Below the pieces are notes generated by a model, which worked only from the letters and a program-made list of their open reading frames with translations, was not told the DNA's origin and did no database searches. The position numbers were made by a program, and so were the translations under genes. Source: QHXW01 sp035297145 (lineage in GTDB: Bacteria > Acidobacteriota > Terriglobia > Bryobacterales > Bryobacteraceae). Taken from it: a stretch of 64,000 bases of DNA. The stretch spans positions 1 through 64,000 of the forward strand of contig DATGZN010000115.1 in assembly GCA_035297145.1 (NCBI GenBank), given 5' to 3'. Positions 17,702 to 26,007 of this stretch are shown in pieces; the first letter of the stretch is position 1, and each line of letters starts with the position of its first letter.

Positions 17702-18646
17702 ATGACGAAAACAATACCCACGCATGTTTCCAGGGCAGAATTCGACGAATTATTCCAGGCGGTCTGCAATTGGGGCCGATGGGGTGAGGACGACGAAAGA
17801 GGCACGCTGAATTACATTCAGCCGGAGCACGTCCGGCGGGCGGCCGGCCTGGTCCGCGTGGGCCGATCGGTCTCGATGGCAGTTCCCATTAACAAAGTGG
17901 CGGGGCCCGACAATCCTCACCCTGCAACTCACTACATGATTCGGAGCTATGACATTCCCGACTGTGGAGAGCCGCAATTCTCCACCGATTACATGGCGAC
18001 CGAGTTTCATGGCGACTGCCACACCCATATCGACGCGCTGTGCCATGTCGGCATCAAGGGGAAGATCTATAACGGTAAGCCGACGAGCGCCGTGACCTCC
18101 CGGGGGCCGACGATTCAGGATATTACCGCTTACGCGAACGGGATCGTCAGCCGCGGGGTGCTGCTCGACATCCCCCGCCTGCGTGGCGTCAAGTGGCTGG
18201 AGCCGGGAGAGGCAGTGACCACAGCGGAATTGGAAGCGGCGGAGAAGGCGCAAGGTGTTCGGCTCGGCGAGGGAGACATCTTTCTTTTCCGCACCGGCCA
18301 TCACCGGCGGCGGCTCGAACTGGGCCCATGGAATAACGGATACGATGGCGATGGAAAAGCCGGTCTGCATGTGGAGACCATCCGGTTGCTGCATGAGCGA
18401 AAAGTGGCTGCCTTCTTCCCGGATGGCGACGGCGAAACCGTTCCCAGCAATGTGGAGGGAGTCGCGTGCCCCATCCATGCTCTGCAAATTGCATCTATGG
18501 GGATGGCTTGCGCCGATAGCCTGCAATTCGAAGACCTGGTCAAAATCTGCGAGGCAGAACGGCGCTGGGAATTTCTGGTTATGGCTGCTCCGTTACGCTT
18601 ACCCGGCGGCACGGGTTCGCTGTTCAACCCCATTGCCATTTTTTGA
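17702..18646 (+). CDS. Cyclase family protein (kynurenine formamidase-like metal hydrolase)
   Basis: A 314-residue member of the cyclase family (PF04199). The metal-binding signature appears as FHGDCHTHIDALCHV near residue 100, a variant of HxGTHxDxPxH. RGVLLDIPRLRGVKWLEPGE and FFPDGDGETVPSN are other family stretches. Relatives open lactam, formamide or lactone-like bonds. GAGAGG precedes the ATG at 17702. It is the last intact gene of the plus operon. It may hydrolyse a lactone or cyclic precursor before or after the dehydrogenase steps, but no substrate can be assigned. Confidence 0.82.
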   Translation: MTKTIPTHVSRAEFDELFQAVCNWGRWGEDDERGTLNYIQPEHVRRAAGLVRVGRSVSMAVPINKVAGPDNPHPATHYMIRSYDIPDCGEPQFSTDYMATEFHGDCHTHIDALCHVGIKGKIYNGKPTSAVTSRGPTIQDITAYANGIVSRGVLLDIPRLRGVKWLEPGEAVTTAELEAAEKAQGVRLGEGDIFLFRTGHHRRRLELGPWNNGYDGDGKAGLHVETIRLLHERKVAAFFPDGDGETVPSNVEGVACPIHALQIASMGMACADSLQFEDLVKICEAERRWEFLVMAAPLRLPGGTGSLFNPIAIF

Positions 18647-18689
18647 GGACAGGTTTGAAGACCATATTCCTCCATAACCCAAGACGGCT

Positions 18690-19120
18690 CCCGCTGGTCG
18701 CCGCGCTCATGCTGCTGGGATCAGTTTGGGCAATGTCGCAAGTACCTCTGGCGTTACCCAAAGTTCGCGGCGCGCGGCTCGCTCATTGTCCGGCGAATGC
18801 TTCCGGAAGTTCCTTATGTAATCATCGCGGCGGGCTTCGCCAGCGGGATCACCTACCTGAACGTGCGAGGAATCCGCGCGACCGCCCGGACTAACGATGT
18901 CCTGCTGGTGTTTATGGGGATCGTGCTGCTGGTTTTCATCGGGCCTGTCGTCCGCTACTTATTGGGCCATGAAGGCTGGGGAGGGCTATTCTCCAGCACT
19001 CCTTTTTATGATGCGCGAGAGTTCGATCTGAGGGCAGTCATTCACGCGACCTCTTTCGCGGCCCTCACCTGCATCGGATTCGACTCGGTAACTACCCTCG
19101 CTGACTCGGTTGGCCGTTAA
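18690..19120 (+). pseudogene. APC permease remnant
   Basis: The frame from about 18770 to 19120 reads GSLIVRRMLPEVPYVIIAAG, then ITYLNVRGIRATARTNDVLL, and FYDAREFDLRAVIHATSFAA. This matches residues ~120-230 of the permease at 12306 almost segment by segment. Upstream, fragments of the preceding TM segment lie in another frame (MLLGSVWAMSQ), and a stop is present in the main frame. The copy lacks the start and the first three TM segments. It ends at TTLADSVGR and a stop, just where TTLAEDVKN should lead on. It is the decayed middle of a third APC permease. Confidence 0.85.
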
Positions 19121-19214
19121 ACAAGTAATAGTGCGGATTGGAAGGGTGCAGTTTAATCGGTTCGGCCAATGCCTGCGCAACGAACAGCAGCGCAATACCC
19201 AGAGGACGGATCAT
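19092..19214 (-). pseudogene. N-terminal remnant of a secreted DUF4038-type hydrolase
   Basis: On the minus strand an ATG at 19214, with AAAGGAG 13 bases upstream, opens a 40-codon frame. It reads as a signal peptide (MIRPLGIALLFVAQALA) followed by EPIKLHPSNPHYYLFNGQP, the standard start of DUF4038-related hydrolases (compare LRVHPQNPRYFTDDSGRP in the gene at 9049). It then stops after SQRG. Its 3' end overlaps the broken end of the APC remnant on the other strand, so the two genes were joined by a deletion at about 19100-19106. Confidence 0.75.
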
Positions 19215-19864
19215 CTTAGATACGAGAATCTCCTTTCTTCGAGCTCCGGCTAACACCTTTCCGGCAGACGGCCTGCCTGGATTGAGGAAGATTGAGTTTC
19301 ATGAGTTTTGGCAGCCAACAGGGTTTACGGTTGAATCTCGAGGATGTGCTAATGCTGATCACTTATGGTAGGAGATCAAAAGAACTGATGGAATTCGGCG
19401 GTGCTAAGCCCGTTCTTTAGGCCGAGGATCAGGTTTCGCCGCGTTTCAAAGGCGACCTGCTGCGCGAGCAGGCCCACGACAGCGCCCAGGAGATGACCTG
19501 AGCGCAATAGCGCGAGGCTGGATACGGTGGACTTGTCGAAAATTTGGGACGGACCTCGCGCTGGCGCGTTGAAATAGTGTCCGATCTTCCTTATCGCCAT
19601 TTGCGATTCGCGGAAGGCGGGTTGACTATCCTCCCCAATCGGGCCATGGATGTGTGCGGACGGGGGTTGCCATGCACATTCAGACCAAGTTCCTTCGGCT
19701 TCGTAAGCCAGTATCGCTGGGCGATTGTATCGATGATTGGCCGTGTGCTGGCTCGGGGGCTGGGACGGGTGCCGCGCGGCGGCCTGCCTGTCATCGTGTC
19801 GTTGGTCAGGCGTGATACATTCTTAACCTGGAGCGGGGGCTTCCCGCGAGGACGTGGAGGATTT
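19215..19864. other. Intergenic stretch, nothing recognised
   Basis: These 650 bases hold the ribosome site of the truncated hydrolase at 19228-19234 and the GGAGG of the next gene. A minus frame at 19376-19600 (74 codons, containing LRSGHLLGAVVGLLAQQVAF) and an upstream in-frame extension of the next gene are open, but neither has a ribosome site or a recognisable domain. The area is probably degraded DNA at the deletion scar. Confidence 0.5.
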
Positions 19865-21541
19865 ATGGCTGACGAGGAATCTCGAGTATCCGCGAAGAAA
19901 GCGTCAGACGGGGCGACCCGGCGCGAGCTCTTCCAAATCGGAAATGCGCTGGTATGGCCCGTGCTGTTAGGCGCACCCGCGGCCAACGGCGCGACCACCG
20001 GCCCGCTCACACCCGGACCGGAGATTTACCAATCCATCGGTGTCGAGCCGGTCATCAATTGCCGCGGGACGTTCACCATCATCGGCGCATCCGTGGAAAC
20101 CCCGGAGACCCGCGCGGCAATGGACTACGCGGCCCGGTATTTCGTGCAGTACGACGAGCTGGCCGAAGGCGTCGGACGGCGCCTGGCTGAGTTGACCGGC
20201 GCCGAGTGGGGGATGGTCTCGGCTGGTTGCGCCGCGGGGTTGAAACATGTGACCGCCGCGTGTGTCGCGGGCGGGAATCCTGAGAAATTGATCCGCATTC
20301 CGGATCTCACCGGCTTCGACAAGACCGAAGTAGTCATTCCGCGCAGTTCGCGCAGTGTCTACGATCACGCCGTACGCAATATCGGCGTCAAAATCATCGT
20401 TGTGGACACGGCGGAAGAACTCGCCGATGCGCTCAGCCCTCGCACCGCGATGGTTTACCTGACTGCCGGCGGGCCCACAGTTTCGGGGCCGCTTTCGCTC
20501 GAGAATGTGGTCACGCTGGCCAAGCCGAGAAACATTCCGGTTCTCGTGGACGCGGCAGCCGAGAATCTCACGATTCCCAACGTGCACCTTCAGCGCGGCG
20601 CAACGGTTGTGGCTTATAGCGGAGGCAAGGCGATCCGCGGTCCGCAGTGTTCGGGGCTCCTGCTGGGACGCAAGGATATCCTGATGTCGGCTTGGCAGGC
20701 GAGTTCGCCCCATCATGGACCGGGCCGCGACAACAAGGTCGGGCGCGAGGAAATGCTGGGTCTTCTGGCGGCCGTGGAAGCCTGGGTAAAGCGCGATCAC
20801 GATGCCGAGTGGAAGAAGTGGCTTTCCTATCTGGACACGATCTCCAAGCGCGTATCGGCCGTTGACGGCATCGAGACGTCGGTTCGCGAGCCTGCGGGGC
20901 TTTCGAATCACAGCCCGACGCTGGTAGTCAGTTGGGATCCCGCTAAGCTGCATGTCACTGGCGAGGAAATAGCCGAAGAATTGGCACGCACGAAGCCCAG
21001 GATCGCACTCGGTGGCGGCGAAGGCGGCGGCCGGAACAGGCGCGAGCCCGATAACGGAAAGACCTCGATTTCGATAACCGCCTGGATGATGCAGCCGGGC
21101 GACGATAAGATCGTGGCCGACCGCATCCACGAGGTGCTCTCGATAAAGCGCAGCCCGCGGCCCGAGCCGGCTGCGCCGGAAACGAATCTCAGCGGACGCT
21201 GGGACGTCAACGTCGAGTTCTTCAGCAGCAAGAGCCAGCACGCACTGTTCTTGCAGCAGGACGGAGGCCGCGTCAACGGCTCGCACAAGAGCGACTTCTC
21301 CGTGCGCGATGTGCAAGGCACTATCGAGGGTGGCCAGATAAAACTTCGCAGTAACACCGCCGAGCGCGGCAGCGGAGATTCGATACCGTATATCTTCGCG
21401 GGTACCGTTTCCGGCGACGCCTTCTCCGGTACGCTCTACATGGGCGAATACCTCAACGCGAAGTTCACGGCGACGCGGCGGCCCTATGCGGCCGGATCGA
21501 GTGCCATCGTGCTGCCGGGCGGCCCGCCGCTCGCGAACTGA
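19865..21541 (+). CDS. Exported SelA-like PLP-dependent enzyme with C-terminal beta domain
   Basis: A 558-residue protein starting at ATG 19865 behind GTGGAGG. ATRRELFQIGNALVWPVLL resembles a twin-arginine signal, so the PLP enzyme may be exported. Residues ~55-430 follow the SelA / D-glucosaminate-6-phosphate ammonia-lyase group: GVEPVINCRGTFTIIGASVE, GMVSAGCAAGLKHVTAACV, VLVDAAAENLTIPN, and AYSGGKAIRGPQCSG with the PLP lysine. Residues ~445-540 (NLSGRWDVNVEFFSSKSQHA, FSGTLYMGEYLNAKFTATR) form an extra all-beta, lipocalin-like domain not found in SelA. It probably eliminates ammonia or splits an amino sugar or amino acid; the substrate is unknown. An upstream extension to 19544 is rejected. 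Confidence 0.82.
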   Translation: MADEESRVSAKKASDGATRRELFQIGNALVWPVLLGAPAANGATTGPLTPGPEIYQSIGVEPVINCRGTFTIIGASVETPETRAAMDYAARYFVQYDELAEGVGRRLAELTGAEWGMVSAGCAAGLKHVTAACVAGGNPEKLIRIPDLTGFDKTEVVIPRSSRSVYDHAVRNIGVKIIVVDTAEELADALSPRTAMVYLTAGGPTVSGPLSLENVVTLAKPRNIPVLVDAAAENLTIPNVHLQRGATVVAYSGGKAIRGPQCSGLLLGRKDILMSAWQASSPHHGPGRDNKVGREEMLGLLAAVEAWVKRDHDAEWKKWLSYLDTISKRVSAVDGIETSVREPAGLSNHSPTLVVSWDPAKLHVTGEEIAEELARTKPRIALGGGEGGGRNRREPDNGKTSISITAWMMQPGDDKIVADRIHEVLSIKRSPRPEPAAPETNLSGRWDVNVEFFSSKSQHALFLQQDGGRVNGSHKSDFSVRDVQGTIEGGQIKLRSNTAERGSGDSIPYIFAGTVSGDAFSGTLYMGEYLNAKFTATRRPYAAGSSAIVLPGGPPLAN

Positions 21542-21571
21542 CCGTCGGGTGCCACACTGGCGTAATTCAAA

Positions 21572-23749
21572 TCACTGCCTGGACACTTCCAGCAGCAGGT
21601 TTTCGGTGAACTTCGTTTGCAGCCTGGGGCTTGATGCGTCCACGCTGCCCAGCTCTTTCTGGTTCACGTAATCGAATACGCGGTACGTGCCCTGTTCCAG
21701 CCCGCGCAAGTCCAGCGATCCTTCCCACGCCTGCGCTTCGCTCACGAAGAAGGCATAGTACATCTTGCCGTCCTTCGCAATCGCGTATCCTTCCGGCGAG
21801 TCGTACCCGATGGTGTAGAGGTTCATGAAGGTGCCTTTGGAGAGCATCATGGAGTTATAGATTGGAATCCACTGCTTCCAAATGGCTTCCTTGCGCGGCG
21901 TGAGGAACACGTCATCGAAACGGTTCCCGTAATCCGGCCAGGTGAACTTGGTGCCCAGCACGCCTCCCGTGCCCACGGTGGAGGCGAAATCCTCGCCGAG
22001 GTCCACCTCTCGGTTGGGATCGAATCGGATCTTGCTCAGTTCCACGTGATCGCCGTAGACCGCGGACCGCGGGCCGAGCAGCGCCTTGTAGAGCTTGATC
22101 CGGCGCCGCACCTGAATGGAGCCCACCGGATCGGCGGTCACTGCCTGATTCTCGAAGGGCAGCCATGCGAGGTTCGGCGTGGTCCCGCAGGGGCAGATCT
22201 GGGTCACGCTGTAGGGCTTCAATGCCTTGGACGTCTCCAGGATGATCTTGTACACGTCGGCCACGGCCCTCACCGAATCATCCGGGCTCTTGTGGTGGTG
22301 GGCGGGGTTGTAGCAGCGCGGGACGGAGAAGATATAGTCCATCTTGGAGCCGTCGAAGTCATAGTCGCGAATCAACCTCTCGGTCACCTTCCGGAAGTAC
22401 GACTGCACCTCCGGGAGCGCTGGGCAGAGTGCCGCCAGGCTGTTGTTCCGCAGCCCGGCACGCTTGCCGGCGGCATCCTGGATCACCCACTCGGGGTGCT
22501 CCTGCGCCACCTTGGAGGGAGTTCCCCGGCGGCCCCGCCTTCCGCCCTGGCCGTCCGCCGCTTCTATGGGAGCCCACCAGACGGAGATGCGAATTCCGTT
22601 CTTGTGAAACTCGTCCACCATGCGCCGCACCGCGTCGCCCGCAAACGTTTTTGCGTTTGGTTCCCAATCGCCGGAAGCGTTGTACCAGCCGGCGTCGAGA
22701 GTGGCCCACTTGATCCCGAATTCCTTCAGCTTAGGGATGGTGCCCACCATTTGCTCCGGAGTCACGCTCCCCAGGTACCCCCAGCCGCACCAGTTGGCCT
22801 CGAAGGCGTCGCTTGGGGGTTGAGCGGGCACCCACGACTGGCGTTGCAGGATCGCCGACCACATGCTTAAGGGCTCGTAATAATCTCCGGAGAACACGGC
22901 GAGGAAGGTCCGCGGCGTTGCATAGCTCTCGCCGGGCTTCAAGCTTACGCCGGCGTCGATGCGCACGGAAGCCTCCACACGGCCATCGTCGCCCACCTGC
23001 ACCGGAAGCGAGAGGGTCTCGGCGCGCGGTTCCACGTGGCCAATGGCCGTCCCGACCGCCCGCGTCCAGAACGCCACCACGGGAATGCCGCCGCCCATGC
23101 CGGACGGCGTGGCCACCCCAACCAGGTTCGGCTGCGAGAAGCCTTTCATGAGCAGGCTGACGTCATCGTTGCCCCACTTGAAGCTGGAGCCCTGGAACGA
23201 CCACATCTGGAATGGGGACGCCTGGGGGTCTGTCATGGCGGCGTTGAGCCGGTGCCGCTGGAACGAGATCTGATCCAGCTTGATGGCCGACTTCCCCGCG
23301 TTCCGGTAGGTAATGGTCAGAAATGCCGCCTTGGAAAAGTCGTCGTAGACCTCCAGCGTTAGTACTTTCTCGAGGCCGCTGGCGCCGCTCTGCTTTGCCG
23401 TGACCTCGATGCGCTTGCCGCGCGGTCCTATCCCGCCGCGGATGTCGCTGATCTTCGCGTGGCGGAAATCAAGCGGGTCGAACCGAGCCGGCGCGCCGCC
23501 GCTTAATAGCAAGTCGCCGCCTGCCTCTCCCTGCGCCGGATCGTCCAGCGTAAGTTGCTGCCCGTTCTTGACCAAGCGCCCTGCAAGGTAGCCGGACGCC
23601 AGTAATTCGAACTCCGCCGCCGGCGTCTTCACCTGGATGGCACCCGCCGGGTTCACCGTAACATTGACTGCGGAAGCTCCGTGCGCGCGGGGTAGCGCGC
23701 AAGCCGCCAGTGCTGTCAGAATCACTATTCTCATTGAGTTGCCTTGCAT
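21572..23749 (-). CDS. Secreted GH36-like alpha-galactosidase
   Basis: A 725-residue secreted protein. MRIVILTALAACALPRAHG is the signal peptide. An N-terminal beta-supersandwich domain (~residues 25-310) precedes the barrel: NWCGWGYLGSVTPEQMVG, IKWATLDAGWYNASGDWEPN, GIRISVWWAPIEA, and DYDFDGSKMDYIFSVPRCYN, whose aspartate is the likely nucleophile of clan GH-D. A C-terminal beta domain ends the chain. These enzymes remove alpha-galactose or related sugars. ATG at 23749 has GGAGA eight bases upstream; a second ATG five codons on is possible. It converges with the SelA-like gene and stands alone. Confidence 0.82.
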   Translation of the reverse strand: MQGNSMRIVILTALAACALPRAHGASAVNVTVNPAGAIQVKTPAAEFELLASGYLAGRLVKNGQQLTLDDPAQGEAGGDLLLSGGAPARFDPLDFRHAKISDIRGGIGPRGKRIEVTAKQSGASGLEKVLTLEVYDDFSKAAFLTITYRNAGKSAIKLDQISFQRHRLNAAMTDPQASPFQMWSFQGSSFKWGNDDVSLLMKGFSQPNLVGVATPSGMGGGIPVVAFWTRAVGTAIGHVEPRAETLSLPVQVGDDGRVEASVRIDAGVSLKPGESYATPRTFLAVFSGDYYEPLSMWSAILQRQSWVPAQPPSDAFEANWCGWGYLGSVTPEQMVGTIPKLKEFGIKWATLDAGWYNASGDWEPNAKTFAGDAVRRMVDEFHKNGIRISVWWAPIEAADGQGGRRGRRGTPSKVAQEHPEWVIQDAAGKRAGLRNNSLAALCPALPEVQSYFRKVTERLIRDYDFDGSKMDYIFSVPRCYNPAHHHKSPDDSVRAVADVYKIILETSKALKPYSVTQICPCGTTPNLAWLPFENQAVTADPVGSIQVRRRIKLYKALLGPRSAVYGDHVELSKIRFDPNREVDLGEDFASTVGTGGVLGTKFTWPDYGNRFDDVFLTPRKEAIWKQWIPIYNSMMLSKGTFMNLYTIGYDSPEGYAIAKDGKMYYAFFVSEAQAWEGSLDLRGLEQGTYRVFDYVNQKELGSVDASSPRLQTKFTENLLLEVSRQ

Positions 23750-24282
23750 TGTCGGTCTCCGCTACCGCGCGGCGGACCCTGTCGGTCTCGCGGAGGGCCT
23801 CCCAGCCGGGAAAGGTGGCCATAAAACGCGGGATAGCACGAGTGTATGCCAGTAACCGCCATAAATAAAGCCCGTGCGAAATAGTGGGAAATGGCATCCC
23901 TTTTCTCGGTTTAGGACTCGCAATGGTTCGCGCGACGTTTTGAAATGGTTTAGGCGATTGTAGACGGATCGCCGCATTCGGTCTGCAGTCGACTTGGACG
24001 CCTCGTCGACGCGCCTTCTGCTCGAGTCAGCGAGTTCGTCGGGGGTATTGGTGCGCCTGTTATCAGGCAATATCGGCCACTATTTCAGGACCGCATCCCG
24101 CGTAGGCTTCCAGTCGGGACCCATGACATTTAGGGCGCATAGATGGTGCGAAGACTGGCGCGGGCAAGCCGGATGCGCGGGACAAAGACTACCCCTGCCC
24201 GTACGGCCAAATGCTAAGATCGGGATGTTCGGAGGTGCTTTGCAATCGGCGTCGCCCGCGCCAAAGGTGCCTCCAACCAGTT
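23750..24282. other. Intergenic stretch, nothing recognised
   Basis: These 533 bases separate the start of the galactosidase gene from the end of the small hypothetical gene. The galactosidase promoter must be in the first part. Open frames here are short and arginine-rich on both strands and show no domain. No repeat or RNA structure was recognised. Confidence 0.45.
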
Positions 24283-24636
24283 CTAAACAGCGAGTTCTCC
24301 TTCAAGCCTGTTGATTTCGTGCCGAAGCCACCGCTTGAGGACCTCCTCGGCCTCGGTGGCATCCAGAGTGGCGATCGTTCTGCTCTCCCCATCGAGCGGA
24401 ATATGGTGACAAGGGACATCTTCGGTTTGGCGAGATTCCGGGACGTACTGCATGAGAATGCATTCAGCGCACGGATGAGTGCGTAACGGATCGCCGAAAT
24501 TTAGGCAGGTCAGCGAGTCTTGGAAAGGAGATGTGGATTTATGTGGCGTACGGACCGAGCGACCATATCCGCCGTCCTCGACGAAGGCCAATTCGAATTT
24601 CAATTTCTCCAAAAGTTTGCGCTTCTCTTCAGGCAT
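24283..24636 (-). CDS. Small conserved hypothetical protein with Cys/His motif
   Basis: A 117-residue acidic, soluble protein: LLEKLKFELAFVEDGGYGRS, CLNFGDPLRTHPCAECILMQ, VPCHHIPL, then a C-terminal helix EEVLKRWLRHEINRLEGEL. Three cysteines and neighbouring histidines in HPCAECI and VPCHH look like a metal site. The balanced composition, an ATG with AGGTAGAG upstream and the ordered motif pattern argue for a real gene. I have an impression of similar proteins in other Acidobacteria but cannot verify it. It has no operon partner. Function unknown. Confidence 0.7.
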   Translation of the reverse strand: MPEEKRKLLEKLKFELAFVEDGGYGRSVRTPHKSTSPFQDSLTCLNFGDPLRTHPCAECILMQYVPESRQTEDVPCHHIPLDGESRTIATLDATEAEEVLKRWLRHEINRLEGELAV

Positions 24637-25060
24637 CGTTCTCTACCTATTGACAGTAAAAGTAACCTGGGCATGGCGACACACTAAACTCGTGGAGAGC
24701 GCCGATTCCGATGAATTTTAGGTGGCTTAAGCCCCATTCTGCTCCACCTCATCGCCTAGCCGAGGCTCGCGGACTCTTGCGCGGCCATCTATTTTGCCAC
24801 TTCAAGCTTAGCGCCGTTTGTGAGGAGCACGCTACGCGCAACTCACAGAAAGCCTTGATTAAAGAATCTCCGTATGGTCTCCGAAAGATCGCCCGACGAA
24901 ACTCAAAGCGGTTCTCACAATAGGGTGCTGCGCCTGCGATATTTGCCCGAACTCAAGTTTACGTGAACACCAGTTATCAAACGACTGCCAGTCCAGCGCC
25001 CTTCCAATGTCCTAACGACAAGCGTTGACACCGCACTCATCCGCCGACTAAAGTTGGGGC
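24637..25060. other. Intergenic stretch before the Bax inhibitor gene
   Basis: These 424 bases lie between two diverging genes. Apart from the promoter at 25025-25054 nothing was recognised; the longest frames are short and lack ribosome sites. Confidence 0.45.
25025..25054 (+). promoter_or_regulatory. Sigma-70-type promoter, probably giving a leaderless mRNA
   Basis: TTGACA (25025-25030) and TAAAGT (25049-25054) are 18 bases apart. The start codon at 25061 follows the -10 box after exactly six bases and no Shine-Dalgarno sequence is present. Transcription would begin at or within a base or two of the ATG. Confidence 0.55.
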
Positions 25061-25810
25061 ATGGAACAACAACCCGCTGTCAATCAGTCGCTCGGCAACC
25101 GACGGCTGGGCGATCAGGCATTCGGGCCCGCTTCAATCGCGGCAGAGAACGCCCGGTTCATGAGCCGTGTGTACGGCTGGATGACGGGTGGACTTTGTCT
25201 TACCGGCGCCGTGGCGTGGAACGTAGCGGGCAATCCGGACCTTGTACGAACGATTTTCGGCAACCGGCTGCTGTTCTGGAGTTTGATCATCGCCCAACTG
25301 GGGGCCGTCTTGGCGCTGTCGTGGCTCATTAACCGGATCAGCGCTCTAACCGCGACGCTCATCTATTTTCTATACGCGGGATTAACCGGACTCACGTTGT
25401 CCAGCATCTTTCTGGTCTTCACGGGCTCCAGCATCGCAGGAGTTTTCGGCGTCACGGCTTTCGGCTTTGCGGGCCTCAGCGGCGTCGGCTATGTGACCAA
25501 GCGGGACCTCGGCCCGGTGGGTTCCTTCTGCATGATGGGGTTATTCGGACTGGTCGGCTTCGGTCTGCTCTCCATGCTCTTCCCGTCGCTGATGACGGAA
25601 GGTGCCAGCTTCGTGTTCTCCATCGTCGGCATCATCGTGTTCGCGGGACTCACCGCCTACGATACACAGAAGATCAAAGGGATGAACGCTCCCGGCACCG
25701 AAGCAACCGACGCCGGACGCAAGAAAGCGATCTTCGGGGCGCTGAAACTGTATCTCGACTTCATCAACCTGTTCCTTAGCTTGCTGCGGCTGACGGGGCG
25801 CCGACGGTAG
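25061..25810 (+). CDS. Bax inhibitor-1/YccA family membrane protein
   Basis: A 249-residue inner-membrane protein with seven hydrophobic segments. It begins with a soluble ~30-residue tail, then FMSRVYGWMTGGLCLTGAVA, a typical BI-1 opening. FVFSIVGIIVFAGLTAYDTQ with YDTQKIK and a terminal ALKLYLDFINLFLSLLRL are strong family marks; the aspartates in the last segments form the pH/calcium-sensing site in BI-1 proteins. Bacterial members are thought to act as calcium-leak channels or to interact with FtsH. It is a single gene with its own promoter and no ribosome-binding sequence. Confidence 0.93.
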   Translation: MEQQPAVNQSLGNRRLGDQAFGPASIAAENARFMSRVYGWMTGGLCLTGAVAWNVAGNPDLVRTIFGNRLLFWSLIIAQLGAVLALSWLINRISALTATLIYFLYAGLTGLTLSSIFLVFTGSSIAGVFGVTAFGFAGLSGVGYVTKRDLGPVGSFCMMGLFGLVGFGLLSMLFPSLMTEGASFVFSIVGIIVFAGLTAYDTQKIKGMNAPGTEATDAGRKKAIFGALKLYLDFINLFLSLLRLTGRRR

Positions 25811-26007
25811 GTTGTCAGATTGGCTTAGCCTTTCCGACCGTTCATTTATTTCACCGCGAGAAAATCCATGCTCTCCGACGTCCCCGCAATCTCGTTCAAG
25901 GCATGAAAGTAAAGCCAGCCGACACTGACCTCCCTAAGGGCCTTGTAGTTTTCCTCGATCAGGTGATACCGCACAACCGTGATAAACTGGCCGACTTCGC
26001 CGAACTT

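Noticed and set aside
19544..19864. In-frame N-terminal extension of the SelA-like gene
   Set aside because: The extension has no homology or ribosome site, while ATG 19865 has GGAGG and leads directly into the Tat-like signal.
19967..21316. 449-codon minus-strand frame
   Set aside because: Shadow of the SelA-like gene: Arg/His/Asp-biased, without motif or start signal.
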